Shown piece after piece: positions 1-8,304 of a stretch of DNA of 64,000 bases (its first letter is position 1; every line of letters begins with the position of its first letter). Both the position numbers and the translations under genes were made by a program. The DNA lies in NCBI GenBank assembly GCA_028872015.1, contig JAGWLO010000008.1, forward strand, positions 1 to 64,000, given 5' to 3'. This DNA is from Burkholderiales bacterium (GTDB lineage: Bacteria; Pseudomonadota; Gammaproteobacteria; Burkholderiales; Burkholderiaceae_C). The notes under the pieces were generated by a model. The model ran no database searches. It was not told the DNA's origin and saw only the letters and a list, made by a program, of their open reading frames with translations.

Positions 1-13
1 TCAGGAGTACGCA

Positions 14-661
14 ATGCAAGGAACCTACAACGCCTTGGTGAACTACAAGGGGGCCGAGTTCTCGGCCAACGTGTCGTCCGGCGCCTCCATCATGGAGAAC
101 TCGGTCACCGAGCGCCGCATGACGGTGGCGCTGGGCGAGCACCGCACCGAGACCACCACCACCGAGTACCGGTTCGCGGGCGTCAAGCTGTTCGAGCGCA
201 GCAAGACGCGGCGCTGGCTGTCGCTGTATGCGGGGCCGGTGGCCGATGCGCAGGCCGACTCGGGCATGTGGATACCGTACCAGCCCAAGCAGGCCATCTA
301 CGGCTACGCCACCGACGGCGAGACCTGGGCCGCGTCGGGCCCGTTCAGCGGCTGCGATGTCGAGATCGGCACCCATGCCGGGCGCATCTATTTCGCGCAC
401 CTGTCGCGCGAGTCGGGCTCGAAGGCGGCCGAGAACTGGGACGCGGGCGTGATCGCCAATTCGCCCGACACGCAGGTGTGGCTGCGCGAGAAGGTGCCCC
501 TGGCCTCGGACCGGTTCTACGCCTCGAGCTACATCTTCGTGGCCTGGTCGGCCGGCGCGGTGGGGCCGCGCGGCGTGCAGGTGACGCGGCTGGACATCAA
601 GACCAAGAGCATGAGCGGCGACTCGGGCACGGTGTTCAACGTCGTCAAGCTTGTCGGCTGA
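14..661 (+). CDS. Uncharacterised protein at the head of a T6SS cargo cassette
   Basis: I do not recognise this 215-residue protein. The ATG at 14 has an AGGAG ribosome site at 3-7. No signal peptide or membrane segment is visible. The chain reads as a mostly beta, soluble protein with many aromatic residues in its second half and a conserved-looking GCDVEIGTHAG stretch near residue 113. Its stop lies about 40 bases before the next gene, and the third gene of the run encodes a DUF4123 VgrG chaperone. Effector, immunity and adaptor genes usually occupy such positions, so a T6SS cargo or accessory role is inferred from context only. It does not resemble Hcp in length or sequence. Confidence 0.7.
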   Translation: MQGTYNALVNYKGAEFSANVSSGASIMENSVTERRMTVALGEHRTETTTTEYRFAGVKLFERSKTRRWLSLYAGPVADAQADSGMWIPYQPKQAIYGYATDGETWAASGPFSGCDVEIGTHAGRIYFAHLSRESGSKAAENWDAGVIANSPDTQVWLREKVPLASDRFYASSYIFVAWSAGAVGPRGVQVTRLDIKTKSMSGDSGTVFNVVKLVG

Positions 662-698
662 GCGGCGCTTCGGGCCACCCTCGCAGCCGGACCCGCGC

Positions 699-1151
699 AT
701 GCCCGCATCGCCGTTCATCACCGTCGGCGTCGACCCCGAGGCGCTGCCGCCCGGGCCGCGGCCCGGGGTGGCGGACGACGTCGCATCGGCGCAGCTGCGC
801 CTGCTGGCACTGTCGCTGGCCGACGGGGCCGACCTGTCGCGGCTGGACGACCACCACGTCGCTGCCGGATTGGCGGCGGCCCGTGCCAGTGGCCGGCTGC
901 GCCTGGTCGCCCAGGAGCCGCCCACGCTGATGCGGCTGGCGTTCTCGCCCGCGGGCGGCGAGGTGCCGGGTGCCGCATCGGCCGCCGGTCCGCGGCGCGA
1001 AGCGGCCGTGGAGGCCGCTCCGCCGCCCGAGAGCACCTTCGCTGCCGATCTCGACGCCGAAGCCATGGCGGCTGCGCTGGTGCAGGCGGCACAGGACGGC
1101 GTGCCCTTCTGCGAGGAATGCGCCCGGGCCGCGGCCCGGGCCACCGCATGA
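699..1151 (+). CDS. Uncharacterised small T6SS cassette protein with a CEEC motif
   Basis: About 150 residues, no family recognised. The frame is open from a TTG at 651 that overlaps the preceding stop, but the ATG at 699 (MPASPFITVG) gives a more ordinary N-terminus and is preferred. The middle is Ala/Pro-rich and likely disordered. The C-terminus holds a CEEC cysteine pair (FCEECARAAA) that could bind metal or form a disulfide. Its stop overlaps the start of the DUF4123 gene by four bases (ATGA at 1148-1151), so the two are translationally coupled. It may be a partner of the chaperone or of the preceding protein; sequence alone does not decide. Confidence 0.6.
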   Translation: MPASPFITVGVDPEALPPGPRPGVADDVASAQLRLLALSLADGADLSRLDDHHVAAGLAAARASGRLRLVAQEPPTLMRLAFSPAGGEVPGAASAAGPRREAAVEAAPPPESTFAADLDAEAMAAALVQAAQDGVPFCEECARAAARATA

Positions 1152-1702
1152 CCGTCCACCCGCGCGAGCGGATCAAGCAGGTGCTGTGGCCCGAGGGTGC
1201 GGCCTCGCGGCCTGCCGTCTGGGCCATCCTCGACTGCGCCCGTGACCCCCGGGTCTATCGCGCGCTGCTGGCGTCGCGGCTCGACTTCCTGTGCCTGTAC
1301 AGCGGACGACTGCCCCGCCCGCTCGAGATGGTGGCGCCGCACCTCGTCGAGCTGCTGCCCGAGCACCGGCTCACGGCGACGCTGCTCGAAGAAGGCTGGG
1401 CACAGTGCTGGGGCGTGTTCCTGACGATCGACGACGCCGCCAACCTGCGGCACCACCTGCGCAAGCTGCTGACCGTGCGCGACCCCCAGGGCCGGCGCCT
1501 GCTGTTCCGGTTCTACGACCCGCGCGTGCTGCGTGCCTACCTGCCGACCTGCACGCCCGACGAGTGGCGGCAGTTCGTCGGGCCGATCACGGCCCTCTTC
1601 GTCGAGGCGCCCGCCGGTGACGGCCTGATCGAGTTCGCGCGCGATGGCCGCTGGCTGGGCTCGCCGCGCGCCGCCGATGGCGCCGCCGGGCTGCCGGCGT
1701 AA
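1148..1702 (+). CDS. DUF4123 family VgrG effector chaperone/adaptor
   Basis: 184 residues. The sequence matches the DUF4123 (Tap/TEC) family: an early AILDCARDPRVY segment, CLYSGRLP, a central WGVFL strand, a helix with LRHHLRKLL, then the hallmark RFYDPRVLRAYLPTCT and a QFVGPI segment. DUF4123 proteins load a cognate effector onto a VgrG tip. The ATG at 1148 overlaps the previous stop (ATGA). The gene closes a three-gene plus-strand cassette and converges on the sheath-fusion gene 21 bases away. The dedicated effector should be nearby; the two unknown genes just upstream are the best local candidates, though others could lie left of the window. Confidence 0.88.
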   Translation: MTVHPRERIKQVLWPEGAASRPAVWAILDCARDPRVYRALLASRLDFLCLYSGRLPRPLEMVAPHLVELLPEHRLTATLLEEGWAQCWGVFLTIDDAANLRHHLRKLLTVRDPQGRRLLFRFYDPRVLRAYLPTCTPDEWRQFVGPITALFVEAPAGDGLIEFARDGRWLGSPRAADGAAGLPA

Positions 1703-1723
1703 CGCGCACCCGTGCCCCGCGGC

Positions 1724-3103
1724 TCAGCCGCTCCGCGCGCCCAGCCCTGCCAGTGCCTGCGCCGGCGCAGCCACCGACTGCAGCCGCATCACGGTCACCG
1801 CATGGCGGTGGCGGTGGCTCAGCAACGGCATCAGGCCGGCGTCGAGCCAGGCCTGCGCGGCCTCGTCGCCCAGCCAGGTCTCGGCGCAGGGCTGCAAGAC
1901 CTGCTCGCCGTCCTGCGCAAAAGTGTAGGCGGGCAGGTCGCCGATCTCGCGCTCGTCGCCCGGCTCGAACGCCCAGCCCCGGGCGCTGAAGGCGCGACCG
2001 ATCAACAGCGCCACCGCCAGCCCCGGGTTGCCCCAGAGCAGAGTCTCGTGGGCGGGTGTGCCCACCATCTCTTCGAAGGAAAAGGCGGTGATCGGGTCGC
2101 TGCCCCGGCCATAGGGCCGGCGCAGCAGCACGCGCGGTGCGGCCAGGCCGATCCACGGCGCGGCCTCGCTGCGGCGCAGCGCCTGCCAGCCGGCCAGTGC
2201 CGGGTCGGTCGCTGCCGCGCCGGCCAGTGCCGGGTCCCCCGCTGCCAGCAGCGGGCCGCCGGCCTGCGCCGCGATCAGGCCCAGCGCCGCGAGCAGGCCG
2301 ATGTCGGTGTCGCCGGGGCCGAAGCGCAGCAGGCCCACCAGCGCCGACCAGCCCTGCCTGTCCGGCCCGTTGCGCCAGCGGTCGGCCAGCGCGCAGTGCA
2401 GGCCGGTCTGCGCCAGCCGGCCTTGTGCGGCCACCACATCGGCCAGCAGCTCGTCGCGCGTGACGTCGAACAAGTGCAGCTCGAGGTGCTCGTCGAGCTC
2501 CAGGCCCGAGACCAGCCACTGCACGCCGCGCCAGGCCGACTCGAGCGCCTGGAACGCCGGGTCGTGCAGCAGCTGCCGCATCGGCTCGGCGCTGGCCGCG
2601 TCGACGGCGGCGCGCAAGCCCTGCGCCTGGGGTGCGGGGTCGGCCGCGATGTGCGGCGCCACGATGCCGTGGATGAAAGCGTCGATGCCGGCGGCGGGCG
2701 CGGCGCGGCCGGCCGCCGCGGGCGCCGAGGCTGCGGGCTTGCCGAGCAGCGCACCGAGCAGATCGGTGCCCGCGGCCGCGGGCTCGGCGCGGGCCCGGCG
2801 CAGCGCATCGAACGGGCCGAAGCGCGCGTACAGCGCATCGGGGTGGAAGTCGTCGAGCTGCTCGAAGTGCAGGGCGCCGCCGGGCAGCACGAGGCGGGGC
2901 GCCAGTCGCTTCATCAGCGGATCGAGCCGATCCAGATCGACCCGGTGCGTGGGCCGCTCGGCCAGCGGCGGCCTGTCGGCGGCAGCCCGGCCGCTGAAGT
3001 CGCCCAGCACCAGCAGCCGCATCGGCCCGCGCGTGCGCGCCGACCGGTCCGAGCGGTCGACAGCAGGGCCGAGATCGAGCCTGAATTCCATGCGTGCGGG
3101 CAT
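1724..3103 (-). CDS. TssB-TssC-like fusion protein (T6SS sheath-related)
   Basis: 459 residues. Residues about 25-115 look like TssB: LLVLGDFSG at 30-38, a VDLDRLDPLMKRLAPRL segment and FEQLDDFHPDALYAR near 80-94. After an Ala/Pro linker, residues about 140-459 look like TssC: IDAFIHGIVAPHI, MRQLLHDPAFQALESAWRG near 175-193, and a FSFEEMVG segment near 350. Normal TssB and TssC are separate proteins of about 165 and 495 residues that form the contractile sheath. The start at 3103 has GGGGAGGG about eight bases upstream; an inner ATG lies at 3091. The gene runs opposite to the rest of the locus. It could cap or regulate the sheath, or be a variant subunit; the canonical pair is not in this window. 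Confidence 0.75.
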   Translation of the reverse strand: MPARMEFRLDLGPAVDRSDRSARTRGPMRLLVLGDFSGRAAADRPPLAERPTHRVDLDRLDPLMKRLAPRLVLPGGALHFEQLDDFHPDALYARFGPFDALRRARAEPAAAGTDLLGALLGKPAASAPAAAGRAAPAAGIDAFIHGIVAPHIAADPAPQAQGLRAAVDAASAEPMRQLLHDPAFQALESAWRGVQWLVSGLELDEHLELHLFDVTRDELLADVVAAQGRLAQTGLHCALADRWRNGPDRQGWSALVGLLRFGPGDTDIGLLAALGLIAAQAGGPLLAAGDPALAGAAATDPALAGWQALRRSEAAPWIGLAAPRVLLRRPYGRGSDPITAFSFEEMVGTPAHETLLWGNPGLAVALLIGRAFSARGWAFEPGDEREIGDLPAYTFAQDGEQVLQPCAETWLGDEAAQAWLDAGLMPLLSHRHRHAVTVMRLQSVAAPAQALAGLGARSG

Positions 3104-3172
3104 CGGGCCCTCCCCTGCCTGCGGCTTGCCGGCGCAGGTACTTTGCTTCAGAGTGAGGGTCTGTACAAGCCC

Positions 3173-4513
3173 ATGCATCGGCGATCCATGTCCGGCGAAC
3201 AGGTCCCGAACGTCACCGAGCTGCTTCACCAGGCCATGCAGGCCCATGCGGGCGGCCAGCTCGATAGCGCCGAGGGCCTGTACCGCCAGGCGCTGCACCA
3301 GGCACCGCAAGACCCCGACGCGCTGCACCTGTTTGGCGTGCTTGAAGCCCAGCGCGGTCGCCACAAGGCGGCGGCCGATCTCATCCGGCAGGCCATCGCC
3401 GTGCGGCCGATGGAGCCCATGTTCCACAACAACCTGGGCAACGTCTGGCTCGAACGCAGCTGCGTGGCCGACGCCGAGGCCTGCTACCGCCAGGCCCTGG
3501 CGCTGGCGCCGATGCGGCCCGACGTGCTCAACAACCTGGGCGTGCTGCTGAGCCTGACCGAGCGCCGCGAAGAGGGCGAGCAGCTGCTGCGCCGCGCCGC
3601 CGAGCTGGCGCCGCAGTTCGGCGATGCGCGGCAGAACCTGGCCAACCACCTGCTGCGCGGTGGCCGCGTCAACGAAGCGCTGCAGCAATGCCTGGAAGGG
3701 CTGCTGATCGCGCCGCGCAGCCGCACCCTGCGGCGGCTGCTGGGCATGCTCTACATCGCGCTCGGTCGCATCGACGAAGCGACGGCGCTGTACCGGGGCT
3801 GGCTCGAGCTCGAACCCGACAGCGTCGAGGCCCGGTTCCTGCTGTCGGCCTGCAGCGGCAGCGATGTGCCCGACCGCTGCCCCGACCGCTTCGTGACCGA
3901 GACCTTCGACGGCTTCGCCGACAGCTTCGACGCCAAGCTGCAGCAGCTGTCGTACAAGGCGCCCGAGCTGGTGGCGGCCGCCGCGGCACGTCATCTCGGG
4001 CCGCCCGGGGCGCGGTTGGCCGTCGTCGACGCGGGCTGCGGCACCGGCCTGTGCGGGCCGCTGCTGAAGCCCCATGCGAGGCACCTGGTCGGCGTCGACC
4101 TCTCGGCCCCGATGCTGAGCAAGGCCCGCGCACGTGAGGTCTACGACGAGCTGGTCGCGGGCGAACTGGTGTCGTTCCTGGCCGGCCGGCCCGCCTGCGC
4201 CGAGGCCCTGGTGTCGGCCGACACGCTGTGCTACTTCGGGCGGCTCGAGCCCTTCGCCGCGGCGGCCCGCACGGCGTTGCGAGACGGGGGGTTGCTGGTG
4301 TTCACGGTCGAGGCCCATGCCGACGGGCCGGGCGAACCCGACTACAGGCTGCAGCCGCACGGCCGCTATAGTCACCGCCGCTCCTACGTCGAAGCCGCCC
4401 TGCGCGGTGCAGGCCTGGCACCGGTGGAGGTGCAGCCCGCGGTGCTGCGTATGGAAGTCGAGAAGCCGGTCGACGGGTGGGTCGTCTGTGCCCGCGCAGG
4501 CGGGCCGGCCTGA
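3173..4513 (+). CDS. TPR-repeat class I SAM-dependent methyltransferase
   Basis: 446 residues from ATG 3173; an alternative ATG at 3188 removes five residues. Residues about 15-225 form a row of TPR-like helical pairs (EGLYRQALHQAPQDPDAL, NNLGNVWLERS, LNNLGVLLSL). The C-terminal half begins with FDGFADSFDAKL at 245-256 and has a Rossmann SAM-binding motif VDAGCGTGLCG at 285-295 and an LRDGGLLVFTVEA strand later, as in class I methyltransferases. The substrate is unknown. The gene is divergent from the sheath fusion, with 69 bases between, and lies 48 bases before vgrG. A role in modifying a T6SS part is possible but unproven; it could also be a bystander. Confidence 0.8.
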   Translation: MHRRSMSGEQVPNVTELLHQAMQAHAGGQLDSAEGLYRQALHQAPQDPDALHLFGVLEAQRGRHKAAADLIRQAIAVRPMEPMFHNNLGNVWLERSCVADAEACYRQALALAPMRPDVLNNLGVLLSLTERREEGEQLLRRAAELAPQFGDARQNLANHLLRGGRVNEALQQCLEGLLIAPRSRTLRRLLGMLYIALGRIDEATALYRGWLELEPDSVEARFLLSACSGSDVPDRCPDRFVTETFDGFADSFDAKLQQLSYKAPELVAAAAARHLGPPGARLAVVDAGCGTGLCGPLLKPHARHLVGVDLSAPMLSKARAREVYDELVAGELVSFLAGRPACAEALVSADTLCYFGRLEPFAAAARTALRDGGLLVFTVEAHADGPGEPDYRLQPHGRYSHRRSYVEAALRGAGLAPVEVQPAVLRMEVEKPVDGWVVCARAGGPA

Positions 4514-4561
4514 GCGCCGGCCGGCAGCCGCCGATTGCCGCGAGGACGCCCCCGAGGACCT

Positions 4562-6565
4562 ATGCCCGTCACTTCGTCCGTGCAGATGCAGCTCGTCACG
4601 AGCCCCGGCCAGCTGATGTTCCGGTCGATGTCGGGCCACGAGGAGGTGTCGCGCCTGTTCGAGTACCAGATCACCGCCGTGGCCGATACGGGCGACCTGC
4701 TGGCCGACGACTACCTGGGCAAGCCGATGGCGGTGTCGGTGGGCGGCGCGGACGACGCACCGCGCTGGTTCAACGGCATCGCCGCCTCGTTCGGGATCGA
4801 AGGCGGCGACGGGCGCTACTTCAGCTATCGCATCACCCTGCGACCCTGGTTGTGGCTGCTGACGCGCGCGGCCAATGTGCGCATCTTCCAGGCCCAGTCC
4901 ACGCCCGACATCGTGAAGGCCGTGATCCAGGCCTACCAGGGCGAAGTCGTCGACGAGCTCAGCGGCAGCTACGCGCCGCGCAACTATTGCGTGCAATACC
5001 GCGAGACGGACTTCAATTTCGTCAGCCGGCTGCTGGAAGAAGAGGGCATCTTCTACTTCTTCCGCCACAGCGCCGACAAGCACCAGCTCGTGCTGGCCGA
5101 CAAGGCCACCTCGAACGTACCCTTCCCGGGTTTCGAGACCATCGCCTTCAACCAGGGCGACAACAGCGTGGTCGATTTCGCCGGCATCAGCGAATGGCAG
5201 ATGCGCCACGAGATCCAGTCCGGCAAGACGACGCTGCGCGACTACAACTTCGAGACGCCGGCCACCGACCTGACCGCGCAGGTGGCCTCGCACCGCACCC
5301 ACGCCGAGGCCGCGCACGAGGTCTACGACTACCCGGGCCTGTACGGCGCCGCGGGCGACGGCAGCGCGCGCGCGGCCCTGCGCATGGAAGAGGCCGAGAG
5401 CCGCTTCGGCCGCTACACGGGCCAGGGCAACAGCACCGGCCTGGTGGCCGGCTGCAAGTTCACGCTCGACGGTCACCGGCGCAGCGACCAGAACACCGAC
5501 TACGTCGTGCTCGCCACCCAGATCGACATGAAGCTGGCGCCCTACGAATCGGGCGAGGGCGAGGAGACGCTGTTCCTGTGCCGCTTCACGGTCCAGCAGT
5601 ACACCGAACCTTTCAGGCCGGCCCGCATCACGCGCAAGCCCTCGGTGGCCGGCCCGCAGACCGCAGTGGTGGTGGGCGATATCGGTGAAGGCGACATCTC
5701 CACCGACGCGTACGCACGCGTCAAGGTGCAGTTCCACTGGGACCGGCTGGGCACGAAGGACGCCAACAGTTCGTGCTGGGTGCGCGTGGCCACGCCCTGG
5801 GCCGGCAACGGCTGGGGCATGGTCTCGCTGCCGCGCATCGGGCAGGAGGTGGTGGTCGACTTTCTCGAAGGCGACCCCGACCAGCCCCTGATCACCGGCC
5901 GTGTCTACAACGCCAGCCAGGTGCCCCCCTACGAGCTGCCCGCCAACGCCACCGTCAGCACCGTCAAGAGCCGCAGCAAGAAGGGCGGTGCCACCGAGTT
6001 CAACGAACTGCGCTTCCAGGACGACCCGGGCAACGAGCACCTGTTCATGCAGGCGCAGAAGGACAAGTTCGAGCTCGTGCGCAACACCGTCAACACCGAG
6101 ATCGGCAAGGACCAGCTGCTCACCGTCAAGGGCAAGCGCCTGGAGAAGATCGCCGACGAGGTGCACTTCAATGCCTCCAAGGACATGAAGCAGAAGGTCG
6201 GCGGCAAGCTCAGCCTCCAGGTCGGCCAGAACATGCTGATCGCCACCGACGGCCTGCACAGCCTGAAGGCGGCGCAGGACATCACCGCCAAGTCGGGCAC
6301 CAATTACTCCATCGATGCCGGCACCAACATCCACGTCAAGGGCGGCGTCAACGTCACCATCGAAGCCGGCGTGATGCTCACGCTGAAGGCGGGCGGCAAC
6401 TCGGTGGTCATCGGGCCGTCCGGGGTCTCGATCACGGGCTCGCCGCTGGTGATGATCAATTCGGGCGGCAGCGCCAGCGGTGCCAGCCCCGTGGCCCCCA
6501 CGGCCCCCGAAGCCCCCGACGATCCCGAAGCCTTCAAGGACCCCTTGGACGGCAAGCACCGCTGA
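4562..6565 (+). CDS. vgrG: VgrG (TssI) T6SS spike protein
   Basis: 667 residues. VgrG trimers form the puncturing spike on the Hcp tube and carry effectors outward. The N-terminal gp27-like part contains NYCVQYRETDFNFVSRLLEEEG near residues 141-162, the family signature. The gp5-like OB fold follows (RVKVQFHWDRLG, SCWVRVATPWAG, GWGMVSLPRIGQEVVVDF). Repetitive beta-helix and a DUF2345-like tail run from about 480 to 640 (IGKDQLLTVKGK, AGTNIHVKGGVNVTIEAG). It ends in a Pro/Ala tail with no obvious toxin domain, so it is probably structural. The ATG at 4562 follows a GAGGA at 4554-4558. The stop overlaps the next start (TGATG). Confidence 0.96.
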   Translation: MPVTSSVQMQLVTSPGQLMFRSMSGHEEVSRLFEYQITAVADTGDLLADDYLGKPMAVSVGGADDAPRWFNGIAASFGIEGGDGRYFSYRITLRPWLWLLTRAANVRIFQAQSTPDIVKAVIQAYQGEVVDELSGSYAPRNYCVQYRETDFNFVSRLLEEEGIFYFFRHSADKHQLVLADKATSNVPFPGFETIAFNQGDNSVVDFAGISEWQMRHEIQSGKTTLRDYNFETPATDLTAQVASHRTHAEAAHEVYDYPGLYGAAGDGSARAALRMEEAESRFGRYTGQGNSTGLVAGCKFTLDGHRRSDQNTDYVVLATQIDMKLAPYESGEGEETLFLCRFTVQQYTEPFRPARITRKPSVAGPQTAVVVGDIGEGDISTDAYARVKVQFHWDRLGTKDANSSCWVRVATPWAGNGWGMVSLPRIGQEVVVDFLEGDPDQPLITGRVYNASQVPPYELPANATVSTVKSRSKKGGATEFNELRFQDDPGNEHLFMQAQKDKFELVRNTVNTEIGKDQLLTVKGKRLEKIADEVHFNASKDMKQKVGGKLSLQVGQNMLIATDGLHSLKAAQDITAKSGTNYSIDAGTNIHVKGGVNVTIEAGVMLTLKAGGNSVVIGPSGVSITGSPLVMINSGGSASGASPVAPTAPEAPDDPEAFKDPLDGKHR

Positions 6566-8304
6566 TGCAGCCGCAGGACGACGAGGCCCTCGAGCAGGCG
6601 CACTGGAGCGCCTTCGTCGATGCCCTGGCGGCCCACCTGGCCGCGCAATGGCCGGCCATGCCCGAGCGCCTGGGCGAGCGCTACGCCGCCTTCGTCGAGC
6701 ACGCCGTGGCGCAGGCCGAGAAGCGGGGCCTGGGCGGCGCGGTGGCGGTGGCGCGCTACGTCAACCTGTGGTTCGTCTGGGGGCCGGCCTACCACGACAA
6801 GCCGGGCTTCGAGTGGGCGGCAGGCCTGCTGGCCGCGCCGCGCGAACGCGAGTGGAGCACGGTGCACCAGCTGGTCAGGCGCTCGATGGCCGAGCTGCAG
6901 CGGCTGCCCGGCACGCGCATCGAGCCGGCGGCGCTGGCGGCGTCCGACGAGCGCCTGATCGAGCGCTTCGGCGCGCTGGGCCGGCGCGGCGCGCTCCACC
7001 CGGCCGAGCCGCCGCTGCTGCCGCGCCGGGCCTGCGACCTCGAGGCCGCCGAGCTGCGCCTGCTCGAGCCCGCGGTGGCCGAACACTACGTGCTGAAAGG
7101 CGGGCAGGGCGCCGCCACCTGGCAGCGCGCGCCGATCGCGCTGCCGCCCCCGCTGCGTGTGGAGGCGGCCTCGCCGCTGCCACCGCTGCTGGCTGTGCTG
7201 TCGCACCCGCCGGGCCAACGGCCGCAAGCCCGGCTGCAGCTGCGCCTGCGCGCCCACGCCCAGTGCGATGGCAGCGTGCACCCGGCGGCGCGGTTCGCCG
7301 GCACCCACGGCCTGTGGGGCTGGGCCGGCCCCGAGACCCGCACCCTGAGCTGGCCGCTGACCGGCCTGGCCCGCGCCAGCCTGGCCGCCGGGCCCGGCAT
7401 GGCCATCGCCGAGGAAACCTCGCCCGACATCTTCCGCCTCGAGCTGCTCAGCTGCGGCCTGCGCGACGAGGGCGACGCCATCGGCCCGCAGCAGACCCTG
7501 GTCTGGGTCTGGCCGGCGGCGCAGTGGTGGCTCGAGCTCGAGCGCCAGCCGGCCGTGGCCCAGCCCGTGCTGGCCGGCCAGGCGCCGGCTCTGCGTGACA
7601 CCACGCAGGCGCGGGTCGAGTGCGACGCCCGGGCGCAGGACGCGCTGCCGCTGCGCCGCGCCTTCGAGCAAGGCCTGGATGCGGCCCGCGATGCGGCGCT
7701 GCAGGCCTTGCTGGCCGGCTGGAGCGCGGTGCCCGGACTGAGCGCACCGCGGCTCGACGGCGCGCTGGCGCTGCTCGTCGGCCGGGCAGCCTTCACCTGG
7801 GGCTGGTGCCTGGGCGCCGGCGGCCTGGACGGCCGCGCGCTGATGCGGCTGGTGGGCACGCTGGCGATGCAGGCGGTGCAGGCCGAGCTGGAGTTCGAAG
7901 GCGAGCTGGCCCTGGCCGGTGGCCGCGCCCGCGTGCAGTTGCGCTGCGTCGGCCAGGCGCCGTTGGCAGCCACCTTGCAGCGCGAGCAGGCCGAGCCCGC
8001 GCTGCTGCCGGTGCTGCAGCCGGCGCTGGTGCGGTTCAGCCTGCCCTTCACGGCCGGAATCACACCGCTGGCCACCGAGCATGGCGCGCTGCTGCAGGCG
8101 GCCGGCCCCTGCACCGGCGCGCTGGTGGGCGAGGCCGGCCTGCGGCCACGGACCTCGGGCGGCAGCGGCTTCGAGTGGTTCGCGGCGCTGCGCCTGGAGC
8201 CGGTGCTGCTGAGCCTGGCGCTGGTCGACCCGGTGCTGGGCGCGCGGCGCTTCACGCATGCGCTGTGGCCGGCGCGCACGCTCGTCGACTGGCGGCTGGC
8301 CTGA
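6565..8304 (+). CDS. Uncharacterised VgrG-linked protein, 579 residues
   Basis: No family recognised. The ATG at 6565 shares its A with the stop of vgrG, so the two are translationally coupled. The first 120 residues are helical, with a WFVWGPAYHDKPGFEW segment near 74-89. The rest is Ala/Leu/Arg-rich and looks like a multidomain beta protein with short blocks (RFAGTHGLWGW, GSGFEWFAALRLEPV). No signal peptide, membrane segment or nuclease, lipase or peptidase motif is evident. Its stop overlaps the start of the next gene (TGATG), making a vgrG-6565-8304 coupled set. It could be an assembly factor or a VgrG-dependent cargo; nothing in the sequence decides between these. Confidence 0.75.
   Translation: MQPQDDEALEQAHWSAFVDALAAHLAAQWPAMPERLGERYAAFVEHAVAQAEKRGLGGAVAVARYVNLWFVWGPAYHDKPGFEWAAGLLAAPREREWSTVHQLVRRSMAELQRLPGTRIEPAALAASDERLIERFGALGRRGALHPAEPPLLPRRACDLEAAELRLLEPAVAEHYVLKGGQGAATWQRAPIALPPPLRVEAASPLPPLLAVLSHPPGQRPQARLQLRLRAHAQCDGSVHPAARFAGTHGLWGWAGPETRTLSWPLTGLARASLAAGPGMAIAEETSPDIFRLELLSCGLRDEGDAIGPQQTLVWVWPAAQWWLELERQPAVAQPVLAGQAPALRDTTQARVECDARAQDALPLRRAFEQGLDAARDAALQALLAGWSAVPGLSAPRLDGALALLVGRAAFTWGWCLGAGGLDGRALMRLVGTLAMQAVQAELEFEGELALAGGRARVQLRCVGQAPLAATLQREQAEPALLPVLQPALVRFSLPFTAGITPLATEHGALLQAAGPCTGALVGEAGLRPRTSGGSGFEWFAALRLEPVLLSLALVDPVLGARRFTHALWPARTLVDWRLA

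Noticed and set aside
3104-6559. Very long minus-strand open frame opposite vgrG continuing upstream of the sheath-fusion gene
   Set aside because: It is the mirror of vgrG and the methyltransferase gene in GC-rich codons. The recognisable protein begins at 3103 with a good ribosome site; upstream residues are low-complexity.
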